Shown one piece after another: positions 8,535-16,748 of a stretch of 64,000 nt of DNA; the stretch's first letter is position 1, and each line of letters starts with the position of its first letter. The notes under the pieces were generated by a model that searched no databases, had not been told where the DNA came from, and saw only the letters and a list, made by a program, of their open reading frames with translations. The DNA is from Streptomyces pseudovenezuelae (lineage in GTDB: Bacteria > Actinomycetota > Actinomycetes > Streptomycetales > Streptomycetaceae), in contig NZ_JARXVH010000018.1 in assembly GCF_029892565.1 (NCBI RefSeq), positions 62,001 to 126,000 of the forward strand. The letters are read 5' to 3'. The translations under genes were made by a program, and so were the position numbers.

Positions 8535-11500
8535 ATGACTGCCACCGTGGAGGCCGCGACGCCCAAGGACATCGCGGGCTCGGCCCGGCCGCCCGGCAGC
8601 GGGCCGCTGAGCAGGGTGCCCGAGGGTTTCGCGGCCTTCTTCGGCGCCCTGGGCCTGCTGTGCGTCCTGCTGGCCTTCATCCCACCGCTGCGCACCCTGC
8701 TGCGCCCGGTCGTCCGCTTCCTGGACCTGCTGATCGTCCCGGTCAGCGCCAACCTCGCCTACGCCGTCTTCCTGTTCCTGCTGGCCGCCGCGACCGCCGC
8801 CCGCAAGAAGGCCGCCTGGTGGCTGGTCGTCGTCTATCTGGGCCTGCTCGTCCTCACCGACGCCCTGGGCGTGGCGGTCGGCCTGTACTTCGACTCCCTG
8901 CCGTCCCTGATCGTCTGCGGCCTCGCCCTGATCCTGCTGATCGTCGCCCGCAAGGAGTTCTACGCCGCCTCCCGTCGCGCAGCCGTCCGCCGCGCCCTGC
9001 TCGTCCTCTTCGTCGGCCTGGTCCTCGGTGTCCTCGCCGGCTGGGGCCTGGTCGAGCTGTTCCCCGGCACCCTGCCGCACGGCCAGCGCCTGGCCTGGGC
9101 CGCCAACCGGGTCTGCGGCGGCCTGGTCTCCGCCCGCTCCTTCGACGGCCGTCCGCCGCGCGCCCTGTACTTCCCGCTCGGCCTGTTCGGCGCGCTCGCC
9201 CTGCTCAGCGCCGCCGCCACCATGTTCCGTTCACAGCGCATGGAAGCCGCCCTGCACGGCGACGAGGAGTCCCGCATCCGCGCCCTCCTTGCGGCCTACG
9301 GCGAGCAGGACTCCCTCGGCTACTTCGCCACCCGCCGCGACAAGGCCGTCGTCTTCTCGCCCAGCGGCAAGGCCGCCGTCACCTACCGCGTCGAGGCCGG
9401 CGTCTGCCTCGCCAGCGGCGACCCCGTCGGTGACCGCGAGGCCTGGCCGCACGCCCTCGCCGCCTGGCTGGACGTGGCCCGCAAGCACGCCTGGGCGCCC
9501 GCCGCGATGGGCGCCTCCGAGGACGGCGCCAAGGCCTTCGCCCGCGCGGGGCTCGGCGCGCTGGAACTCGGCGACGAGGCCATCCTGCACGTGGCCGACT
9601 TCGACCTGAGCGGCCGCGAGATGCGGGTGACCCGGCAGGCCGTGCACCGCGTCCGCCGCACCGGCGCCACCACCCGCGTCCGCCGCCACTCCGCCCTCAC
9701 CGACCAGGAGATGGAGGAGGTCGTCGACAAGGCCGACGCATGGCGGGACACCGAGACCGAACGCGGCTTCTCCATGGCCCTGGACCGCCTCGGCGACCCG
9801 GCCGACGGCGACTGTCTCCTCGTCGAAGCCCTGGGCGAGGACGGCCGGTTGCTCGCCCTGCTCTCCTTCGTGCCCTGGGGCAAGGACGGCGTCTCGCTCG
9901 ACCTGATGCGCCGCGACCGCACCGCGCCCAACGGGGTCATGGAGTTCATGGTCGCCGAACTGTGCGCCGCCGCACCCAAGTTGGGCGTGCGCCGGATCTC
10001 CCTCAACTTCGCCGTCTTCCGCTCGGTCTTCGAGGAGGGCGCCCGCATCGGCGCGGGCCCGGTGCTCCGCCTGTGGCGTCGTCTGCTCCTGTTCTTCTCC
10101 AGGTGGTGGCAGTTGGAGGCCCTCTACCGCTCCAACGCCAAGTACCACCCCGAGTGGTACCCGCGCTTCATCTGCTACGGCGACACCGCCTCCCTTGCCC
10201 GGATCGGCCTCGCCTCCGGAATCGCCGAAGGCTTCGTCTCCGTACCGTCGTTGCGCAAACTCTGGGGAAAGGGGCACTCGAAAGGGGCGCCCAGGCCCGC
10301 GACGACCGAGGGCCTGCCGTCGTTGTCGGCGCTCGGCCTCGCCGGAGGGGACGAGGCCGGGCCCGGCGACCAGCACACCGGCCTGCCCGAACAGGTCCGC
10401 GTCCGCCACCGCACGCTCGACCGGCTGCGCGCCGACGGCACCGACCCCTACCCGGTCGGCATCCCGGCCCGCACCCACACCCTCGCCGAGGTCCGCCCGG
10501 GCGAGGAGGTCACCGTCGCCGGCCGGGTCATGCTGGTGCGCGACTTCGGCGGCATCGTCTTCGTCGGGCTGCGCGACTGGTCCGGTGACGGCCAACTCGC
10601 CCTCACCCGCGCGGAGTCCGGCGCCGCCCTCGACCGCTTCACCGCCGACACCGACATCGGCGACCACATCACCGCCACCGGCCGCGCGGGCACCAGCGAC
10701 CGGGGCGAGACCACCGTCTTCGTGACCTCCTGGCAGCTGACCGGCAAGTGCCTGCGCCCCCTGCCCGACAAGCGCCGCGGCCTGACCGACCCCGAGGCCA
10801 AGGTCCGTATGCGCTACCTCGACCTGGTCTCCAGCCCAGCCGCCCGCGACGTCGTCCGCGCCCGCTCCACCGCCGTACAGGCCCTGCGCCAGGGCCTGTT
10901 GGCGCGCGGCTACCTGGAGGTCGAGACCCCGATGCTCCAGCAGATCCACGGCGGCGCCAACGCCCGCCCCTTCACCACCCACATCAACGCCTACGACCTC
11001 GACCTCTACCTGCGGATCGCGCCCGAGCTGTACCTCAAGCGGCTGTGCGTCGGCGGCCTGGAGAAGGTCTTCGAGATGGGTCGCACCTTCCGCAACGAGG
11101 GCGTCTCCTACAAGCACAACCCCGAGTTCACGATGCTGGAGGCCTACCAGGCCTACGCCGACTACGACGTGATGCTCGACCTCGCCCGCGAACTGATCCA
11201 GGGTGCCGCGACCGCCGCCTTCGGCTCCGCCGTCGCCCGCAAGGACGGCCAGGAGTACGACATCTCCGGGCCCTGGCCGGTCAAGACGGTCTACGGGGCG
11301 ATCTCCGAGGCGCTGGGCGAGGAGATCGACGCCGACACGGAACTGCCCGCACTGCACCGGTTGTGCGACCACGCGAAGGTGCCGTATGGCGTCGAGGACG
11401 GGCGCGGGGACGTCGTACTGGAGATGTACGAGCGGCTGGTGGAGGAGCGGACCCAGCTGCCGACCTTCTACAAGGACTTCCCGACCGACGTCTCCCCGCT

Positions 11501-11813
11501 CACCCGCCAGCACCGCACCGACCCGCGCCTGGCCGAACGCTGGGACCTGGTCGCCTTCGGGACCGAACTCGGCACCGCCTACTCCGAACTGACCGACCCC
11601 GTCGAACAGCGCCGCCGCCTCACCGCCCAGTCGCTGCTCGCCGCCGGCGGCGACCCCGAGGCGATGGAGCTGGACGAGGACTTCCTCGACGCCCTCGAAT
11701 ACGCCATGCCGCCCACCGGAGGCCTCGGCATCGGAGTCGACCGACTGGTCATGTTCCTCACGGGCCTGACGATCCGTGAGACGCTCCCGTTCCCCCTGGT
11801 GCGCCGCCGCTGA
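8535..11813 (+). CDS. lysX: bifunctional lysylphosphatidylglycerol synthetase/lysyl-tRNA synthetase LysX
   Basis: A 1092-aa two-domain enzyme. Residues about 25-225 form an MprF-like multi-pass membrane region. Residues about 235-560 are the DUF2156 aminoacyl-transfer domain. Residues about 590-1092 are a class II lysyl-tRNA synthetase with an OB-fold anticodon domain (VTVAGRVMLVRDFGG), motif 2 FRNEGVSYKHNPEFTMLE and motif 3 GLGIGVDRLVMFLTG. In mycobacteria this fusion charges tRNA with lysine and transfers it to phosphatidylglycerol, protecting against cationic peptides and acid. The length is close to mycobacterial LysX. A separate housekeeping LysRS would be expected elsewhere. Start ATG 8535 is divergent from the Usp gene. 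Confidence 0.95.
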   Translation: MTATVEAATPKDIAGSARPPGSGPLSRVPEGFAAFFGALGLLCVLLAFIPPLRTLLRPVVRFLDLLIVPVSANLAYAVFLFLLAAATAARKKAAWWLVVVYLGLLVLTDALGVAVGLYFDSLPSLIVCGLALILLIVARKEFYAASRRAAVRRALLVLFVGLVLGVLAGWGLVELFPGTLPHGQRLAWAANRVCGGLVSARSFDGRPPRALYFPLGLFGALALLSAAATMFRSQRMEAALHGDEESRIRALLAAYGEQDSLGYFATRRDKAVVFSPSGKAAVTYRVEAGVCLASGDPVGDREAWPHALAAWLDVARKHAWAPAAMGASEDGAKAFARAGLGALELGDEAILHVADFDLSGREMRVTRQAVHRVRRTGATTRVRRHSALTDQEMEEVVDKADAWRDTETERGFSMALDRLGDPADGDCLLVEALGEDGRLLALLSFVPWGKDGVSLDLMRRDRTAPNGVMEFMVAELCAAAPKLGVRRISLNFAVFRSVFEEGARIGAGPVLRLWRRLLLFFSRWWQLEALYRSNAKYHPEWYPRFICYGDTASLARIGLASGIAEGFVSVPSLRKLWGKGHSKGAPRPATTEGLPSLSALGLAGGDEAGPGDQHTGLPEQVRVRHRTLDRLRADGTDPYPVGIPARTHTLAEVRPGEEVTVAGRVMLVRDFGGIVFVGLRDWSGDGQLALTRAESGAALDRFTADTDIGDHITATGRAGTSDRGETTVFVTSWQLTGKCLRPLPDKRRGLTDPEAKVRMRYLDLVSSPAARDVVRARSTAVQALRQGLLARGYLEVETPMLQQIHGGANARPFTTHINAYDLDLYLRIAPELYLKRLCVGGLEKVFEMGRTFRNEGVSYKHNPEFTMLEAYQAYADYDVMLDLARELIQGAATAAFGSAVARKDGQEYDISGPWPVKTVYGAISEALGEEIDADTELPALHRLCDHAKVPYGVEDGRGDVVLEMYERLVEERTQLPTFYKDFPTDVSPLTRQHRTDPRLAERWDLVAFGTELGTAYSELTDPVEQRRRLTAQSLLAAGGDPEAMELDEDFLDALEYAMPPTGGLGIGVDRLVMFLTGLTIRETLPFPLVRRR

Positions 11814-11902
11814 CACCGATCGTTGGGCCGTGTGGGTGTATTACTGCCGCCGCGCCGGTGTTGCTGTGGTGCGTCGGCCTTCGGCCGGGCGACTCATGAG
11901 TC

Positions 11903-12739
11903 ATGAAGAAGGATCAGTTGCTCACGCGGCGCGGGGCGTTGTTCGCCGGCGCCGCCGCTCTGGGGGCGGCCGGCACCGCCGGCGCGGTGCTGTGGGGGAC
12001 CGGCGGCGGGCAGGCAAAGCCGCCCGCTCCCGCCGCGGGACCGCAGGCGAGCCGCCCGCTCAAGCCGTCCGCCTACCGGCTCCAGCCCCTGACCGGCTAC
12101 GGCCCGCCCCGCACCACCCCCGGCCGGACCCTCGTACGGCACGAGCCCTTTCTGAAGATGTCCGGTCGCGGCCGCACCATGGTGCTGACCTTCGACGACG
12201 GACCCGACCCCCGCTACACCCCGCACATCCTGGACACCCTCGCCGAGTACGACGTCCGGGCCATGTTCTTCGTGTGCGGGGAGATGGCCGTCGACAACCA
12301 GGACCTGCTGGCCCGCATGGCCGACGAGGGGCACGTCGTCGGCAACCACACCTGGTCCCACCCGCTGCTGACCCGGATGACCCGCGGGCAGATCCGCTCC
12401 GAGATGGACCGCACCAGCGACGTGATCGAGGACGCGTACGGGGAGCGGCCGCAGTGGTTCCGCGCGCCCTACGGGGCCTGGAACCGGGCCGCGTTCCAAC
12501 TCGGCGCAGAGATGGGCATGGAGCCCCTCGCCTGGACGGTCGACACCCTCGACTGGACCACCCCGGGCACCCGCTCCATCGTCCACCGGGTGGAGGGTGG
12601 CGCAGCCCCCGGCGTCGTGGTGCTCTCGCACGACGCCGGGGGCGACCGCTCCCAGAGTGTCCGGGCCCTGCGTGACTATCTGCCGCAACTGCTGGATTCC
12701 GGCTATCACATGACCGTGCCGAGAAGGCGTACCGCGTAG
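11903..12739 (+). CDS. secreted polysaccharide deacetylase (NodB domain)
   Basis: A 278-aa exported carbohydrate esterase 4 protein. The N-terminus has a twin-Arg type signal (LLTRRGALFAGAAALGAAG). The NodB domain (about residues 90-270) shows motif 1 LTFDDGPDPRYTP with the catalytic and metal Asp pair, motif 2 HTWSHPLLT with both metal His residues, motif 3 RAPYGAWN, and motif 5 LSHDAGGDR. Such enzymes de-N-acetylate peptidoglycan, chitin or other surface glycans. The next gene, convergent, is a sortase, so this lies at the edge of a cell-surface block. Confidence 0.9.
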   Translation: MKKDQLLTRRGALFAGAAALGAAGTAGAVLWGTGGGQAKPPAPAAGPQASRPLKPSAYRLQPLTGYGPPRTTPGRTLVRHEPFLKMSGRGRTMVLTFDDGPDPRYTPHILDTLAEYDVRAMFFVCGEMAVDNQDLLARMADEGHVVGNHTWSHPLLTRMTRGQIRSEMDRTSDVIEDAYGERPQWFRAPYGAWNRAAFQLGAEMGMEPLAWTVDTLDWTTPGTRSIVHRVEGGAAPGVVVLSHDAGGDRSQSVRALRDYLPQLLDSGYHMTVPRRRTA

Positions 12740-12770
12740 ACCGCATTACGCCCGCCCGGTCGGGGAACGC

Positions 12771-13430
12771 TCAGCGGACCTCGACCAGGCGGGCGAAGAC
12801 CACGACGTTCCCGTCGTATCCGTGCTGCTTGGAGAAACCGCCCCCGCAGGTGATGACCCGCAATTCGGGGGTGCCCTTGGAGCCGTAGACACGGTCGCCG
12901 GGGAAGTCGTTCTTCGCGAAGACCTCGATGCCGTAGATCTCGAACACGGCGGTCTTCCCGTCTTTGCGCGCGACGTCGACGCGATTTCCCTTCTTGAGGG
13001 CCCCGAGTCCGTAGAACACGGCGGGGCCCTGTTTGTTGTCGACGTGGCCGACCACGACCGCCGTGCCCTTCTCGCCGGGCGAGACCGCGCCGGTGAACCA
13101 GCCCGCCAGGTTCGGATCCTCCGGCGGCGGCGCCCCGACCCAGCCGTCCGCGTCCAGGCCGACCGGCATGACGGGCGCGTCGACCCGGATCGAGGGAATC
13201 CGCACCCGGTCGGGCATGGAGAACGCCAGCGGCTGGGCCTTGGCGAAGGTCCCCGGCACCCGGCTGTCGGCCGCGGCCGCCGAGGCCGGCTGCGGCGGAC
13301 CCACGTCGAACTCTCCCGAACCATTCCGAATGAGCGCGAGGCCGGTCAGCAGAACAAGCGCTATCACGCCCCAAGGAGCGCGCTTCTTCGGCTGCGGCTC
13401 CTCCTCGTCGGCCAGCTCGAACGCAGACAT
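12771..13430 (-). CDS. class F sortase
   Basis: A 219-aa membrane-anchored transpeptidase. One N-terminal transmembrane helix (about residues 20-36, WGVIALVLLTGLALI) is followed by the sortase beta-barrel. Active-site residues are visible: His in VVVGHVDN, Cys in ELRVITCGGGFS and Arg in VVVFARLVEV. Class F sortases are common in Actinobacteria and attach secreted proteins to the wall, but their substrates are poorly known. No LPxTG protein lies nearby. Two small secreted proteins with C-terminal membrane tails follow at 13762 and 14352 and are the local candidates. A TAGCGT -10-like element on the minus strand at 13482-13487 may drive it. Confidence 0.9.
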   Translation of the reverse strand: MSAFELADEEEPQPKKRAPWGVIALVLLTGLALIRNGSGEFDVGPPQPASAAAADSRVPGTFAKAQPLAFSMPDRVRIPSIRVDAPVMPVGLDADGWVGAPPPEDPNLAGWFTGAVSPGEKGTAVVVGHVDNKQGPAVFYGLGALKKGNRVDVARKDGKTAVFEIYGIEVFAKNDFPGDRVYGSKGTPELRVITCGGGFSKQHGYDGNVVVFARLVEVR

Positions 13431-13761
13431 TCGATTTCCCCTCTCGACGCGGCCGTCGCCACGTCATTCGCGCATACGAGAACGCTAAGTGCCGCGTGCG
13501 AAACCGGCGACGGGGGAGAAGCGAACGGGTGGCCGCACTCTTTTGGTGCGCCATCCGAGTTGCCGTGCACAGGAATTTTCTGACGGTCTGTGACCTGCGG
13601 CGATATCCGATTGTGCGGTTATCCTTCGGCGTGTCTTCTCACCAGGACGGACCAGTGCCGAAATGCGGCCGGGCGCACGGCAACTGAGGGTCTGTCTGGG
13701 AGGCGCTTTCTCGCCGATCTACCGGGGAACGGGTCCCGGGGCGTCTTCCGCGGAGGATCAC
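13431..13761. other. 331-bp divergent intergenic region between sortase and secreted protein
   Basis: No gene is supported here. For the sortase it holds a TAGCGT -10-like element (minus strand, 13482-13487) about 45-50 bases before the start. For the downstream gene it holds a strong GGAGG ribosome site just before 13762. Its AT-richer centre (around 13575-13635) probably contains the plus-strand promoter, but no consensus pair was fixed. Confidence 0.4.
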
Positions 13762-14250
13762 ATGCGTACCACTCGTGCCCTGGCGGCCTCGGCCGCCGCG
13801 GTCGCCGCACTCGGACTTGCCGCCCCGGCAGCCGTCGCGCGCGACGGCATGAACCTGAGTCCCAGCAACATCGTCGCGCTGCCCAGCGTCATCGCCCGGG
13901 GCGGGCAGCTGACCCTCACCGTCGACAACTGCACAGGCCCGGCCACCGCGACCTCGGACGCCTTCCCGGCGACCACGCTCTCGGGCACCAGCAGCCTGAT
14001 GAGGGGCACCGCGACGGTTCACCGGAACGTGCGGACGGGCTCGCACAGCATCACGGTCACCTGCCAAAACGGGTCCGTGGTCAACCCGGCCGCGTTCACC
14101 GTCATCGGCGGTGTCCGCGGCGGTCTCGGCGGCAGCAGCACCAGCGGGGCGACGCCGACCGACATGGCGATCGGCGGCGGTCTGGTGGCCGCGGCCGTCG
14201 TCGGCAGCGGACTGTTCTGGATGCGCAGGAGGTCCGAGCGGCGCATCTGA
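13762..14250 (+). CDS. small secreted protein with C-terminal membrane anchor
   Basis: A 162-aa exported protein. A Sec signal peptide (RTTRALAASAAAVAALGLAAPAAVA) precedes a single Ig-like beta domain of about 90 residues containing two Cys (VDNCTGPATATS and ITVTCQNGS), likely disulphide-linked. After a Gly/Ser linker comes a C-terminal transmembrane helix and a short Arg-rich tail (FWMRRRSERR). That tail resembles a sorting signal but has no LPxTG-like motif. Start ATG follows GGAGGATCAC, a very strong ribosome site. It is a clear paralogue of the convergent gene at 14352-14882. Function unknown; it is a candidate partner of the class F sortase gene upstream. Confidence 0.82.
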   Translation: MRTTRALAASAAAVAALGLAAPAAVARDGMNLSPSNIVALPSVIARGGQLTLTVDNCTGPATATSDAFPATTLSGTSSLMRGTATVHRNVRTGSHSITVTCQNGSVVNPAAFTVIGGVRGGLGGSSTSGATPTDMAIGGGLVAAAVVGSGLFWMRRRSERRI

Positions 14251-14285
14251 CCTCACCCCCTTCGGAGGGCGGATCGCACGCACAA

Positions 14286-14332
14286 CAGGCCTTCGCCCCG
14301 GATCCCTTGTCAGGATCCGGGGCGAAGGCCTG
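14286..14332. terminator. perfect 20-bp bidirectional terminator hairpin
   Basis: Two perfect 20-base arms (14286-14305 and 14313-14332, starting CAGGCCTTCG and ending CGAAGGCCTG) flank a seven-base loop. It sits between the stops of two convergent paralogous surface-protein genes and so can stop transcription from both sides. No long T-tract follows, which is usual in Streptomyces. Confidence 0.85.
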
Positions 14333-14351
14333 TGCGGGTGAGGGGCGCGGG

Positions 14352-14882
14352 TCAGGCGCCGTCCTCGCCGGTGCGGCGGCGCGAGAAGTGGTACGCCGCC
14401 CCGACCGAGCCCACGATGAGCGCGGCACCCATGCCGATCTCCTTGACGTCGAACCCGGCGATGCTGCCGCCCTCACCGGCGTGCACGCCCCGGTAGGGGT
14501 TGAGCGGCACCGGTGTGGGATTGACCGGGCGTCCGCCCGCGATGGTCAGATCCGTCGATCCGCTCGCGCCGTCACACGCGAACGTCACCTGGTACATCGC
14601 GCCCGGTTTGGCGTCCCAGTCGACCATCGCCGTCGCCGACGACTGGCCGGGGCGGATCGTGACCGTGTCGAACACGCCCGACGTGACCGTCGCCGCGCCT
14701 CTGCAGCCGCCGTCACGGTTCAACTGGAGCGTGACCTGACCGCCCGCCGCGATGGTCGAGGGCAGGACGCTGAAGCCGAACGGCGTGATGTTGCCGCCGC
14801 CGCTCGCGACGGCTGCGGGTGCGGAAAGGGCGAGGGCGCTGATGCCCAGCAGTGCGGCCGAAGCGACGCGTATCGCGCGCAT
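14352..14882 (-). CDS. small secreted protein with C-terminal membrane anchor (paralogue)
   Basis: A 176-aa exported protein built like the one at 13762. It has a signal peptide ending ALSAPAAVA, an Ig-like beta domain with GFSVLPSTIAAGGQVTLQL and two Cys (GGCRGAATV and FACDGASG), a Pro-containing linker (NPTPVPLNPYRG), then a C-terminal transmembrane helix and Arg-rich tail (FSRRRTGEDGA). Pairwise pattern match with the neighbour is obvious (LPSxIAxGGQxTL and TIAGG/VIGG). Start ATG follows CGGAGGAACCACC. A TAGCGT -10-like element on the minus strand lies at 14958-14963 and shares extra bases with the sortase one. Function unknown. Confidence 0.82.
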   Translation of the reverse strand: MRAIRVASAALLGISALALSAPAAVASGGGNITPFGFSVLPSTIAAGGQVTLQLNRDGGCRGAATVTSGVFDTVTIRPGQSSATAMVDWDAKPGAMYQVTFACDGASGSTDLTIAGGRPVNPTPVPLNPYRGVHAGEGGSIAGFDVKEIGMGAALIVGSVGAAYHFSRRRTGEDGA

Positions 14883-15048
14883 GGTGGTTCCTCCGGTCCC
14901 CGAGGAGCAGCAGCGGACCTTTTCCGCTTGCGCCGGAAATGCACCTCGATGATCGAAACGCTAGGAACATGTGTACGTGTGCGCGATCGCAGTCGTGCGA
15001 ATGGGGCAACTGTGTGGGCCGCTCAGGGGAACGGCGTTTGAAGGGCCG

Positions 15049-15813
15049 TCAGCCCCCGATGTGGGGGAAGAGCCGCAGGAAGGGCTCCGCCGAGGCCGTG
15101 ATGCCCCGGCTGTAGGGCGAGTCGAAGTCCCAGATGAGGAACAGCAGGAAGGCGATCAGGGCGGAGAACAGCCCGGCCAGGATCAGTTCGCGCATGGTGC
15201 GCCGGATCTGCAGGGCGAAGACCATCCCGATGGTGACCACGGCTCCGGTCAGCAACCCGAACCACACCACGCCCGGCATGGTCGCCCCCATGGCGGCCGC
15301 CCGTGCGTTGCGAGCCTGGTCCGCCGCCATGACCTGGTCGACGAGCGGCTGGTAGGCCTGCGCCTGGAAGTCCGTCGTCGGCCGGTAGTCGGTGACGTCC
15401 ACGCGGATCCGCTGCAGGAGATCGGTGCCCCGCTGGGTGACCTCGCCGTGGTCGGCCATCGACTTCCACTCGGCGTGGACGACCTGTCCGACATAGGCGT
15501 TGACATCGTCCCGAATACGGTTTCGTACGTCGGGCGGGTAGACCCGGACCCGTTCCGAGATCTCGTGCAGCGCGACGGCCTCGGCCTGCACGTGGTCCTG
15601 GGCGGCGCTGCGGGCCTCCCACACCCCGGCGATGGCCAGGCCCAGGACGATGGCGTACACCACGCCGATCCACATCGTCATGTACTCGATGACGTCCGGG
15701 GTCTCACTGGTGTCCTCGTCGTCGGACGCCGTGCGGTGCCGCAGGAAGGTGATGATGACCACCACGACGCAGGCAGCGAGCATCGCGAGAGTGAGAACAA
15801 GCCATTCCGGCAA
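15049..15813 (-). CDS. DUF4239 membrane protein
   Basis: A 254-aa integral membrane protein of the DUF4239 type. There is an N-terminal helix (residues 3-24), a second near 48-66, a large soluble stretch of about 110 residues, then two helices near 185-205 and 213-233, ending DFDSPYSRGI, a signature-like segment of the family. Function of the family is unknown. It starts 16 bases after the stop of the upstream proline-rich protein gene on the same strand, so the two are probably one operon. Confidence 0.8.
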   Translation of the reverse strand: MPEWLVLTLAMLAACVVVVIITFLRHRTASDDEDTSETPDVIEYMTMWIGVVYAIVLGLAIAGVWEARSAAQDHVQAEAVALHEISERVRVYPPDVRNRIRDDVNAYVGQVVHAEWKSMADHGEVTQRGTDLLQRIRVDVTDYRPTTDFQAQAYQPLVDQVMAADQARNARAAAMGATMPGVVWFGLLTGAVVTIGMVFALQIRRTMRELILAGLFSALIAFLLFLIWDFDSPYSRGITASAEPFLRLFPHIGG

Positions 15814-15829
15814 GAGGTGCCTCCAGGAA

Positions 15830-16468
15830 TCATCGTGGCCGCAGCGCGGCGACGGCGATCACGGCGGGCGTCGTGATCAGCAGGACGAAAGTGAGCGGGG
15901 ACGGACTGTTGTGGGTCGGCCGTCTGGGGGCCGGAGCCCGGTAGTGCGGGTAGCTCACCGGGCCGGGGCTCGGGCCGGGGGCGGGCTTGACCGAGGGCTT
16001 CGGCGGGGGAGTGGGTGTGGGCTTCGGAGGCGGCGGGGGAGTCGGGGCCACCGGGCGCGGCACCGGCCGGGCGGCGGGCGGTGGGGCGGGGGCAGGTGGC
16101 GGGGTGGGTGTGGGCTTCGGGGTGGGCTTCGGTTTCGGAGGCGGCGGCTTCGGCGTGGGCTTGGGCGTGGGCTTCGGCTTGGGTGGCGGGGGAGTTGGCG
16201 GGGGGCTGGGCGTCGGGGTCGGCGTGGGCTCGGGACAGGGCGGAGGCGGCGGGGGCTTGGGGCAGGCCGGCGGAGTCGGCCGGTCGAGGCTTCCGGCGAC
16301 CGCCACCGCCTCCGTGCCGTCCGGGCCGGTCGAGGCGTACGCGCACGCGTCGGCCACCGCCACGCCCGCCGGTGCCCCCGTCAGCAGCCAAGCCAGCGTC
16401 ACCAGGGCCAACAGCCGGGCGGTGAGGCCGGATCGGGTCGGTTCGGGTCGATGCACGACGGAGATCAT
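15830..16468 (-). CDS. secreted proline-rich protein with C-terminal membrane helix
   Basis: A 212-aa low-complexity surface protein. It has a signal peptide (about residues 18-40, LLALVTLAWLLTGAPAGVAVA), then about 110 residues dominated by Pro with Lys and Thr in repeats such as PKPTPKPTP, and a C-terminal hydrophobic helix (LTFVLLITTPAVIAVAAL) with an RPR end. Pro/Lys/Thr regions of this type span or bind the cell wall in actinomycetes. No LPxTG motif precedes the C-terminal helix. It is co-directional with the DUF4239 gene 16 bases downstream. The reverse strand carries a Gly-rich open frame that is only a shadow. Confidence 0.7.
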   Translation of the reverse strand: MISVVHRPEPTRSGLTARLLALVTLAWLLTGAPAGVAVADACAYASTGPDGTEAVAVAGSLDRPTPPACPKPPPPPPCPEPTPTPTPSPPPTPPPPKPKPTPKPTPKPPPPKPKPTPKPTPTPPPAPAPPPAARPVPRPVAPTPPPPPKPTPTPPPKPSVKPAPGPSPGPVSYPHYRAPAPRRPTHNSPSPLTFVLLITTPAVIAVAALRPR

Positions 16469-16653
16469 GAGCCCTCGCGGGCCCGCGCACGCGATGGCGC
16501 AGAAGGATTGGCCCGAACGGAGGAAGTAGTGGGCCCGGGGGTTTGATCAGGACTCGCTCACGTCTCCGCTAATGCGTACGTATGTGCGAGAAACAGGGCG
16601 AGTCGTACAGGTCGGTGCGCCTGTGTCACAGGTTCCGGAAAGAAATTTGCGGG

Positions 16654-16671
16654 GCGGTTGAACACAACCGC
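16654..16671. promoter_or_regulatory. palindrome upstream of the SCO0930-family gene
   Basis: GCGGTTG and CAACCGC arms flank AACA, about 78 bases before the lipoprotein start. It is either an operator or a small hairpin in the leader; the factor is unknown. Confidence 0.35.
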
Positions 16672-16748
16672 AGGCCCCATGCGTACTCAGTGCCGTGCGG
16701 CGGCGCAGCAGGGCGCTGCAATAGCCTTGGGATTATGGGGAGTTGAAG

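Noticed and set aside
9231..11816. 861-codon minus-strand open frame opposite lysX
   Set aside because: Low-complexity translation without motifs; lysX on the other strand has full synthetase motifs.
13762..14882. LPxTG sortase substrates
   Set aside because: Neither small surface protein has LPxTG, LAxTG or a close variant before its membrane helix; only candidate status is kept.
15987..16529. Gly-rich plus-strand frame opposite the Pro-rich protein
   Set aside because: It is the complement of Pro codons; the minus-strand frame has a signal peptide and a C-terminal helix and is next to a real gene.
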